From positions 1 to 12,890 of the forward strand of contig CAZEYT010000080.1 in NCBI GenBank assembly GCA_964516295.1: DNA of 12,890 bases, in the 5' to 3' direction. The DNA is from CAZEYT01 sp964516295 (GTDB lineage: Bacteria; Verrucomicrobiota; Verrucomicrobiia; Chthoniobacterales; Terrimicrobiaceae). The notes beneath the pieces were generated by a model that saw only the letters and a program-made list of their open reading frames with translations, searched no databases and was not told where the DNA came from. Both the position numbers and the translations under genes were made by a program. Numbering within the stretch: the stretch's first letter is position 1; the number at the start of each line of letters is the position of its first letter. Of the stretch, positions 5,502-11,735 are shown one piece after another.

Positions 5502-7013
5502 ATGAAAAAAGGCTTTTGCCATCTTGTCGGGGCCGGTCCGGGGGATCCCCTTCTGCTGACATTGAAGGGACGCGACTGCCTCGCGAAGGCGGATGTGGTT
5601 GTTTACGATTATCTGAGCAATCCAGCCCTGCTGGAATGGGCTCCGGAAACGGCCGAAAAGATTTACGTCGGCAAAAAAGCCGGCGCGCACACCCTCACAC
5701 AGGACGAGATCAACGCGCTGCTCGTCGAAAAAACCCACGAGGGCAAAATCGTCGTTCGACTCAAGGGCGGAGATCCTTACATTTTCGGACGTGGAGGTGA
5801 GGAGGCCGCGGCACTCGTCGCGGCGAAGTGCCGCTTTGAGGTGGTTCCCGGTATTTCTTCGGCCATCGCGGGTCCGACCTATGCGGGAATTCCCGTGACC
5901 CACCGCGCGCACAATACCACGCTCACGATCTTCACCGGTCACGAAGATCCGACCAAATCCGGTTCCTCGCTCGACTACCGCGCGCTGGCCCAAGCTCCGG
6001 GCACGAAAGTGATGCTCATGGGCATCGAGCGGCTCAGCGTCATCACCGCCGGTCTTCAGGACGCCGGAATGGCTGCTGCGACCCCGGTGGCGCTCATCCG
6101 CTGGGCAACGACCGGCCGTCAGGAAACACTGACCGGCACATTGGCGGATATCGCGGCGCGTGCGGAGAATGCCGCCTTCAAAGCCCCGGCGGTGGCCGTG
6201 TTCGGAGAGGTCGTGACCCTTCGCGAAACGCTCAATTGGTTTGAGACTCTGCCGCTTTTTGGGAAATCCATCGCCGTGACCCGAACGCGCCGACAGGCGG
6301 GCGACCTCGTTCAGCGCCTGCGCGAACTGGGGGCGGATGCGTATGAGTTGCCGACGATCCGGGTGGAACCCGCCCCCAACAAACGGGAATTCTACGAACT
6401 CGTCGCGGACAGCCACGGCTATGAATGGATCATCTTCACGAGTCCGAATGGCGTGGATGCGTTTTTCAAAGCGTTCTTCGAGATTTACCGCGACGCCCGC
6501 GACATCGGAGCCGCCCGCATCGCCGCGATCGGCCCCGCCACCGCCGCCCGCGTGCAGGCATTTCACCTGCAAGTCGATGTCCAGCCGGAGAAGTATGTCG
6601 CGGAGGAAATCATCAAAGCGCTTCAAAAAGAGGCGAGTCTTGAAAACGTCAAAATCCTCCTCGCGCGGGCCGAGGGCGCGCGCGACGTCCTGGTCAAAGA
6701 ACTGACCCGCCTCGGCGCGATTGTGGACGAAGCCGTCGCGTATCGCACCGTACCCGAGACCAAGGACGTCGCGGGCGGGATCAAACGCTTTCGCGAATCC
6801 GGGGCCGACCTCGTGACGTTCACGAGTTCCTCGACCGCCGAGAACTTCGCCGCCCTTGGCCTCCCGGTCCCGGACGGACTCGTCCGCGCCAGCATCGGCC
6901 CGATCACCTCAAAAACCATGCGCCAACTCGGTTGGAATATCGATGTGGAAGCCCGCGTCCACGATATCCCGGGCCTGGTCGATGCCATTGTCCGCTACTA
7001 TGGCCGCCATTGA
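5502..7013 (+). CDS. cobA-hemD: Fused uroporphyrinogen-III C-methyltransferase / uroporphyrinogen-III synthase
   Basis: A two-domain cytoplasmic enzyme of 503 residues. Residues 1-245 are the SAM-dependent methyltransferase that makes precorrin-2: VGAGPGDP (9-16), VVYDYLSNP (33-41), the loop VRLKGGDPYIFGRGGEE (85-101), VPGISS (115-120), GIPVTHR (129-135) and TIFTGHED (142-149). Residues from about 252 are the HemD domain that cyclises hydroxymethylbilane to uroporphyrinogen III: GKSIAVTRTRRQAGDLV, TSPNGVDAFF, GPATAA, and a late TFTSSSTAENF. The fusion makes the branch-point tetrapyrrole and methylates it toward sirohaem or cobalamin. The CysG-type dehydrogenase/ferrochelatase domain is absent, so precorrin-2 must be oxidised by another enzyme. 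No hemA, hemB or hemC lies in the window. The frame is open from 5241, but MKKGFCHLVGAG at 5502 is the family start. Confidence 0.93.
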   Translation: MKKGFCHLVGAGPGDPLLLTLKGRDCLAKADVVVYDYLSNPALLEWAPETAEKIYVGKKAGAHTLTQDEINALLVEKTHEGKIVVRLKGGDPYIFGRGGEEAAALVAAKCRFEVVPGISSAIAGPTYAGIPVTHRAHNTTLTIFTGHEDPTKSGSSLDYRALAQAPGTKVMLMGIERLSVITAGLQDAGMAAATPVALIRWATTGRQETLTGTLADIAARAENAAFKAPAVAVFGEVVTLRETLNWFETLPLFGKSIAVTRTRRQAGDLVQRLRELGADAYELPTIRVEPAPNKREFYELVADSHGYEWIIFTSPNGVDAFFKAFFEIYRDARDIGAARIAAIGPATAARVQAFHLQVDVQPEKYVAEEIIKALQKEASLENVKILLARAEGARDVLVKELTRLGAIVDEAVAYRTVPETKDVAGGIKRFRESGADLVTFTSSSTAENFAALGLPVPDGLVRASIGPITSKTMRQLGWNIDVEARVHDIPGLVDAIVRYYGRH

Positions 7014-7038
7014 CATTTTGAATCTGAGATTCCAACGT
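7010..7038 (+). promoter_or_regulatory. Candidate promoter of the PAS gene, overlapping the cobA-hemD stop
   Basis: TTGACA (7010-7015, a perfect -35, containing the TGA stop of cobA-hemD) is followed after 17 bp by CAACGT (7033-7038). ATG 7046 starts seven bases later. The -10 is weak. Confidence 0.4.
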
Positions 7039-7045
7039 TCACGTA

Positions 7046-7549
7046 ATGGATGGTGATACTATTCAACGAATGATTGCAGATCTGGAATCTCTTGGCGGTA
7101 TGGACTCGGAAAAACTGGATCCTCGCTCGACCGGTCAGGTGGTCGAGCTCGGGGCGGATTATCTTCTGGCCTCCAGCCCGCGACTCGTCCCGCCCGCGAC
7201 CTTGCGGGAAGCGGTCCTTTCCCGAATCGCGCGGGAGCCGGCCAAGGTCCGGACCGATCTTAACGGACATGTCGTAGCAATCAATCCCGCTTTCTCGAAT
7301 CTCTGCGGATTTTCTTTCCCGGAAATCGTCGGCCGCAAGCCGGGTTCCTTGCTCCAGGGTCCGGATACCGAGGCGGAGTGCATCGATGTCATCCGCCAAG
7401 CCATTCGCTCGAAATCGTCCTGCGACACTGAAATGTACAATTATCACAAAGATGGCTCCCGCTATCGGGTTCACATCCGCATCGAGCCGGTCCGCAACGC
7501 CGCGGGCGTTGTCGAAGGCTTCGAAGCGACCGAAAACAAACTGTCTTAA
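7046..7549 (+). CDS. Stand-alone PAS-domain protein, LOV-like but without the photoactive Cys
   Basis: The protein has 167 residues. From about residue 68 to the end is one PAS domain: TDLNGHVVAINPAFSNLCGF, then EIVGRKPGSLLQGPDTE, then NYHKDGSRYRVHIRIEPVRN and a final strand. The order and spacing resemble LOV/PAS_9 domains, but the LOV motif GRNCRFLQG is replaced by GRKPGSLLQG, so the flavin-adduct Cys is missing. The first 67 residues have no known domain; the part PPATLREAVLSRIAREP looks like the juncture seen in anti-sigma factors of the RskA/ChrR type. No kinase, cyclase or DNA-binding output domain is present, so it probably signals by protein contact. It starts 32 bp after cobA-hemD with its own possible promoter. 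Its TAA stop interlocks with the bioF stop on the other strand (shared TTAA, 7546-7549). The ligand is unknown. Confidence 0.8.
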   Translation: MDGDTIQRMIADLESLGGMDSEKLDPRSTGQVVELGADYLLASSPRLVPPATLREAVLSRIAREPAKVRTDLNGHVVAINPAFSNLCGFSFPEIVGRKPGSLLQGPDTEAECIDVIRQAIRSKSSCDTEMYNYHKDGSRYRVHIRIEPVRNAAGVVEGFEATENKLS

Positions 7550-8718
7550 TCGCGGTTGCTCCCGCGTCGGACAACTTCTGCCGCAAGTCGGATGTCATCC
7601 GCTCGATGTTCGGAAGAAAGCGTGACGCGAAGTCTTGCTGTGCCTCTGGCAACGGTCGGATAACGAATCGCCGGAATCAGAAATCCCTCCTCCAAGAGCC
7701 GGGCCGCAGCATCCATCGCGTCTTTTTCATCGCCAATCAGAACCGGCAAGATGGCGCTCGGCGAAATGGGCGACCCGAGTGTTTTGGAAAAAAGGGCGGT
7801 GTTTTCTTTCAGACGAGCAATGCGTGCCGTTCCTTCCGGCTCTTGCAGAAGCTCGATCGCCCGGCGTGCGGCAGCGGCGACGGGGGCCGGCGGAGCCGTT
7901 GAATAGATGAAACTCCGTGCCCGGTTTATCAAAAACTCCCGCAGAAGCCGATTTCCGGCGACATAGGCACCGTGCGCTCCGAGTGCTTTGCCGAGCGTTC
8001 CCATCTGAATCTCAACCTGCGAAGCAACTCCCTCGGCGTCGGCGAGGCCGCGCCCTTGATCGCCGAGCACGCCGACTCCGTGCGCCTCGTCCAGAAAAAG
8101 CCAGGCCCCGAACCGTTCTTTGAGCGCCACGAAGTCCGCCACTGGCGCGAGATCACCGTCCATGCTGTAAACCGACTCGGCCAAAATCATAACCCGCGCC
8201 CGGGGATGCGTCCGCGCCGCCCATTGCAGATGGCTTTCGAGTTTTTCCAAATGGTTGTGCGGAAAGACCCGAATCTCCGCGCCGCTCAACCGCGCGGCAT
8301 CGACGAGGCAGGCATGGCAGAGCTTGTCCAGAATCAACACATCTCCCTTCCCGCAAACCGCCGGAATCACCCCCATCGCCGCCGCATATCCGCTGGAAAA
8401 ACAAACCGCCGCCTCCGTTTTCTTGAAGGCCGCCAGCACGGCTTCCAGAGCTTCATGCGCAGCCAGCGTTCCACAAACCAAGCGCGACGCCCCCGCACCA
8501 AATCCCGCACGTTCCCCCTCGCAGCGGGACGCCTCGCGGAGAGCTGGGTGATTGGCCAGCCCGAGATAATCGTTCGACGAGAAATTCAAGAGCTCCCGTC
8601 CTTCGCGGAAAACGCGGGCGGTCTGGGCAGAATCCAAAGGCCGCAGAGTCCGAAGAAGATTCGCCCGTGCGGTTTCTTCGAGCGCCTCGCTCAGAAAAGC
8701 GTGAAACGACGCCGACAT
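7546..8718 (-). CDS. bioF: 8-amino-7-oxononanoate synthase (PLP-dependent alpha-oxoamine synthase)
   Basis: The product (390 residues; E. coli BioF has 384) condenses pimeloyl-ACP/CoA with alanine to 8-amino-7-oxononanoate in biotin synthesis. Motifs in order: NFSSNDYLGL (about 45-54), GAGASRLVCGT, the cofactor-stacking His135 in LDKLCHACLVDA, DEAHGVGVLG with Asp210 and His213, and the Schiff-base Lys244 in GTLGKALGAHGAY. YSTAPPAP and a C-terminal R-x-RVTLSSEH segment complete the fold. Related family members (2-amino-3-ketobutyrate CoA ligase, serine palmitoyltransferase) share these motifs, so the assignment rests on overall similarity; no other bio gene is in view. ATG 8718 overlaps the pdxJ stop by one base (TGATG), implying coupled translation; ATG 8742 is a less likely alternative. 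It is last in the operon and converges on the PAS gene. Confidence 0.88.
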   Translation of the reverse strand: MSASFHAFLSEALEETARANLLRTLRPLDSAQTARVFREGRELLNFSSNDYLGLANHPALREASRCEGERAGFGAGASRLVCGTLAAHEALEAVLAAFKKTEAAVCFSSGYAAAMGVIPAVCGKGDVLILDKLCHACLVDAARLSGAEIRVFPHNHLEKLESHLQWAARTHPRARVMILAESVYSMDGDLAPVADFVALKERFGAWLFLDEAHGVGVLGDQGRGLADAEGVASQVEIQMGTLGKALGAHGAYVAGNRLLREFLINRARSFIYSTAPPAPVAAAARRAIELLQEPEGTARIARLKENTALFSKTLGSPISPSAILPVLIGDEKDAMDAAARLLEEGFLIPAIRYPTVARGTARLRVTLSSEHRADDIRLAAEVVRRGSNRD

Positions 8719-9455
8719 CAGGCTTGCGCAAGAATCGCGCACATCTCGCGTACCGCCTGCGGCATGCCGACGGTCACGGCCCGCGAGACAATCGAGTGGC
8801 CGATATTCAGTTCCTCCAAGCCGGGAAGCCCCAAGATCGGGAGCGTATTTTCATAGTTCAAACCGTGGCCGGCATTGACCCGAAGCCCGAGCTCAACCGC
8901 CCGGGCGGCTCCACGGTGCAGACGCTCCAGCTCCGCCTCCCTCGCCGCACCACGCGCGTTGGCGTACGCCCCGGTATGAAGCTCCACGAATTCCGCCTGA
9001 AGGTCGGCCGCCGCCTCGAGCTGACGAGCGTTGGGGTCAATGAAAAGACTCACCCGAATCCCCCGCCCGCGAAGCCTCGCGACGACCGGCCGTAAAATCT
9101 CCCGCTGCCCGGCACAGTCGAGCCCGCCTTCCGTGGTCACCTCCCGCCGGTTCTCCGGGACCAGACAAACATCCTCCGGAAGGACTTCCAACGCGATGCG
9201 CACAATCTCGTCGCAGAGCCCCATTTCCAGATTCAGCTTGGTGCGAATGGATTCGCGAAGGCGAACGATATCACGATCCTGAATGTGACGGCGGTCTTCC
9301 CGGAGGTGCGCCGTGATGCCGGCTGCGCCCGCTTTTTCGGCTTCGAGAGCGGCGGCCACGGGATCCGGCTCCGCGTTGGGGTGGTCGGGATCTTCGCGAT
9401 ACCTCGCCTGGCGGACGGTGGCGACGTGGTCAATGTTGACTCCGAGAGAGGGCAT
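8718..9455 (-). CDS. pdxJ: Pyridoxine 5'-phosphate synthase
   Basis: PdxJ closes the pyridine ring from 1-deoxyxylulose 5-phosphate and 3-amino-2-oxopropyl phosphate, the last ring-forming step of the DXP-dependent vitamin B6 route. The 245-residue product is of normal length and shows nearly every family landmark. These are NIDHVATVRQAR near the N-terminus, GITAHLREDRRHIQDRD, NLEMGL, CLVPENRREVTTEGGLD, SLFIDPN, ELHTGAYA, NAGHGLNYEN and ELNIGHSIVSRA near the C-terminus. The frame extends upstream to 9635, but MPSLGVNIDHV at 9455 is the family start. The start lies inside the 3' end of the glycosyltransferase gene (26-bp overlap), and its stop overlaps the bioF start by one base. PdxJ product feeds PLP, the cofactor of BioF, so the pairing makes metabolic sense. 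Confidence 0.95.
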   Translation of the reverse strand: MPSLGVNIDHVATVRQARYREDPDHPNAEPDPVAAALEAEKAGAAGITAHLREDRRHIQDRDIVRLRESIRTKLNLEMGLCDEIVRIALEVLPEDVCLVPENRREVTTEGGLDCAGQREILRPVVARLRGRGIRVSLFIDPNARQLEAAADLQAEFVELHTGAYANARGAAREAELERLHRGAARAVELGLRVNAGHGLNYENTLPILGLPGLEELNIGHSIVSRAVTVGMPQAVREMCAILAQA

Positions 9456-10182
9456 GGCGGGAATATTTGCCCCGGAGTCGCCGCGCCGCAAGTACGGCTT
9501 CGACCAGCGCCTTCGCGCCATCCATCCAACGAACCTTGCTCCCTTCGACATCCGCCCAACGGACCGGACACTCGATGACCCGCAGTCCGAGCAAGTCGGC
9601 CAACACGACGATCTCCACGTCGAACCCAAAGCCATCCTGCTCGACTTTGGAAAAGACGGCCTGCGCGGCGTCGCGACGGAAGGCTTTGAATCCGCATTGC
9701 GTGTCGGTGAAACGGGTCACTCCCGCGAGACGGAGCACGAGATTGAAAAACCGCCCGGACCTCTCGCGAGCGGCGGGTTGGTGGCGCTCGATTACACTCT
9801 CCGGGTGACGGCGACTCCCAAGCAGGATGTCGCCATCGGCTTTTCCGGCGATTTCCAGAAAATTGGTCACACATTCCAACGGAACACTCAGGTCGGCATC
9901 CATGAAGAAAACCCAATCCCCCCGCGCGCGGAGCATTCCGGTTTTCACGGCGAATCCCTTTCCGCGAGCCTCGGGATTTTCCAGGATCTCAAATCGGGCG
10001 TCCCCCCCCGCCGCCTCCCGCGCCCGCCCGGCCGTGTCGTCGGAACTTTTTTCCACCACGACCAAAAATTCCCACGCCTCCCCAGGGAAAGCCTCGCGAA
10101 TCCGACGAATCGACGGCGGCAATCGCCTCGCTTCATTGCGGGCGGGAATGACCAGACTGACTCGTGGAGCTTGAACAGGCAT
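9430..10182 (-). CDS. Family 2 glycosyltransferase, polyprenyl-phosphate sugar synthase-like (ALG5/DPM group)
   Basis: A GT-A glycosyltransferase of 250 residues and the first gene of its operon. SLVIPARNEARRLP (9-22) begins the nucleotide-sugar domain; DADLS with Asp95 and Asp97 is the metal-binding DXD motif. The later run GSRRHP, RFFNLVLRLAGV, TDTQCGFKAF, GFDVEIVVLA and W-x-D-x-x-GSKVR is typical of dolichyl-phosphate glucosyl/mannosyltransferases (ALG5 and DPM1 type), which load a sugar onto a polyprenyl phosphate at the cytoplasmic face. There are no C-terminal membrane helices, unlike GtrB or ArnC, so it may bind the membrane peripherally. EKSSDD (44-49) replaces the usual DDGS motif of GT2 enzymes. 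I chose ATG 10182; ATG 10224 would intrude on the divergent gene. The acceptor lipid and sugar are inferred from family only. Confidence 0.85.
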   Translation of the reverse strand: MPVQAPRVSLVIPARNEARRLPPSIRRIREAFPGEAWEFLVVVEKSSDDTAGRAREAAGGDARFEILENPEARGKGFAVKTGMLRARGDWVFFMDADLSVPLECVTNFLEIAGKADGDILLGSRRHPESVIERHQPAARERSGRFFNLVLRLAGVTRFTDTQCGFKAFRRDAAQAVFSKVEQDGFGFDVEIVVLADLLGLRVIECPVRWADVEGSKVRWMDGAKALVEAVLAARRLRGKYSRHALSRSQH

Positions 10183-10199
10183 GCGGACTCGCTTATCCC
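10171..10199 (+). promoter_or_regulatory. Candidate promoter of the Agl23-like gene, predicted leaderless
   Basis: TTGAAC (10171-10176), a 17-bp spacer and TATCCC (10194-10199) end six bases before GTG 10206, which is where transcription should start. The site lies across the start codon of the divergent glycosyltransferase gene. Confidence 0.4.
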
Positions 10200-10224
10200 A
10201 ATCGCGTGTCGGTTCGTCTGTCAA
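10195..10224 (-). promoter_or_regulatory. Candidate promoter of the glycosyltransferase-pdxJ-bioF operon
   Basis: On the minus strand a perfect TTGACA (10219-10224) is followed after 18 bp by TGGGAT (10195-10200). ATG 10182 begins 12 bases further on. The -10 shares its bases with the opposing candidate -10 at 10194-10199. Confidence 0.45.
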
Positions 10225-11735
10225 AGCTCCCGTGGCCGGAAATTGCGATTCTTGTCGTCGCTCTCTTCCTCCGTGTCTGGATGATCGAGATCAAGCCGCC
10301 CCACTTCGACGAGGGCGTCAATGGTTGGTTCGCCGATCAGATGACCGAGACCGGTTACTACAGTTACGACCCAACGAACTACCACGGCCCGCTGCATTTC
10401 TACGCCGTCTTCCTCGCGCAGACCCTGCTCGGACGCGATCTCTGGGTCCTTCGCCTCCCGGCCATCGTAGCCAGCCTGCTCTGCGTTTGGGCCATGCTTC
10501 GCTTCCGGACCTGGTTCGGCTCCGGCGTCGCGCGTCTTGCCGCTCTCGCGATGGCGGTTTCGCCGGCCTATGTTTTTTACGGACGGTATTCGATTCATGA
10601 GTCCTGGCAGGTGCTCTTCTGCATTTTGCTTTTGCAGGCGATTCTTGGCCTCTGGACGGATGGCTCCCGCCGACACCTGTTTTGGGCTGCCGGGGCGATC
10701 ACCGGCCTTGTTCTCACTAAAGAAACCTACATTCTGCACATCGGCTGCTTCGCTCTCGCCATCCCGGTTCTCTGGCTCTGGCAAAAGGTCGTGCCGTCGC
10801 GACCCGCTCTCCCGCTGGCGGGACGAACATGGAACCGCGATGACCTCCTGACCGCCGGCGCTCTTTCCGCGCTGGTCATTGTCTTTTTCTACTCTGGCAC
10901 CTTCCACAACTTCCGCCTTCTCACCGGGCTCTACGAGACTTTTGGAGCCTGGTTTGAAACCGGGGCGAAGGCCAACGGGCACGACAAACCCTCCTACGAT
11001 CTCATCGGCCCGCTGAATTGGTACTGGATCGCGCTCATGCTCCGTTACGAGTGGCCCGCACTCGCCGGGTTTGTTCTCTGTGTGCGTTATGTGTTACCTT
11101 CCGATGCCCGACTCCGCTATCTGGCGATCGCGGCAGGCGGCACATTGCTCGCGTATTCGATCATCGCCTACAAAACGCCGTGGTGCATCATTTCGATCAT
11201 CTGGATGTTTTATGTCATCGGTGCCGCCGCCGCCTTCGAACTCGCCACGCACTTCAAGCGCCCGCTCCTCGCATGGCTCCCGGCTTTACCGCTTCTCGCC
11301 GGCTCGGCGGTGATTTCGGCGGAACTGAATTTCAAAAATTTCACCGACGACCGCGAACCGTATGTCTATGTTCAGACCTACACGGACATCGACCGCCTCA
11401 CCAGCCCCGTGCTCGCGGCGGCCGAAAGCGATCCACGCCACTACGCCGCCCGCGGCATCATTGCCTTGGAGAGCTACTATCCCCTGCCTTGGATTTTCGG
11501 CGACTTTTCGCGGATCGGTTATCACAAAAAGGACCAGCCGCCCGGAGATTGGAATGCGGATTTTGTCGTGATCGACACCGCACGCGAAGCGGAGGTCGAA
11601 CCCCTCCTCACCCGCAGCTACATCAAGCGTCGCTTCCACCTCCGCAGCGCACAGGATGAGTGTACCGTATATCTCGCTTCCGAGATTTATGCCCCGTTCA
11701 TCACCGAAGATGCGGAGACCCTGCCGGAGCAATGA
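10206..11735 (+). CDS. Agl23-like (TIGR03663-type) GT-C membrane protein
   Basis: The protein has 509 residues. A first membrane helix (about 11-26) leads into an external loop with FDEGVNGWFADQM and YDPTNYHGPLHFY (Asp35-Glu36 and about 54-66), the signature of the family called flippase activity-associated protein Agl23 (TIGR03663). This family is related to the mannosyltransferase/arabinosyltransferase GT-C enzymes, where acidic residues in this loop are catalytic. About nine or ten further hydrophobic helices run to near residue 375. A soluble tail of about 130 residues follows, probably external. GTG 10206 is chosen over GTG 10164 because a promoter-like element ends six bases before it. 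The latter would overlap the divergent gene. The stop overlaps the next gene by ATGA. It likely uses or moves a polyprenyl-linked sugar; the exact reaction is not established. Confidence 0.78.
   Translation: MSVRLSKLPWPEIAILVVALFLRVWMIEIKPPHFDEGVNGWFADQMTETGYYSYDPTNYHGPLHFYAVFLAQTLLGRDLWVLRLPAIVASLLCVWAMLRFRTWFGSGVARLAALAMAVSPAYVFYGRYSIHESWQVLFCILLLQAILGLWTDGSRRHLFWAAGAITGLVLTKETYILHIGCFALAIPVLWLWQKVVPSRPALPLAGRTWNRDDLLTAGALSALVIVFFYSGTFHNFRLLTGLYETFGAWFETGAKANGHDKPSYDLIGPLNWYWIALMLRYEWPALAGFVLCVRYVLPSDARLRYLAIAAGGTLLAYSIIAYKTPWCIISIIWMFYVIGAAAAFELATHFKRPLLAWLPALPLLAGSAVISAELNFKNFTDDREPYVYVQTYTDIDRLTSPVLAAAESDPRHYAARGIIALESYYPLPWIFGDFSRIGYHKKDQPPGDWNADFVVIDTAREAEVEPLLTRSYIKRRFHLRSAQDECTVYLASEIYAPFITEDAETLPEQ

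Noticed and set aside
5385..6626. Minus-strand open frame of 413 codons opposite cobA-hemD
   Set aside because: The opposite strand carries a complete, motif-rich CobA-HemD; this frame has no recognisable motif and reads as a shadow.
7972..8856. Plus-strand open frame of 294 codons opposite bioF and pdxJ
   Set aside because: It crosses the junction of two well-supported minus-strand genes and is Arg-rich with no domain pattern.
9313..10284. Plus-strand open frame of 323 codons opposite the glycosyltransferase gene
   Set aside because: The minus strand encodes a clear family 2 glycosyltransferase and PdxJ; this frame also overlaps the true Agl23-like start.
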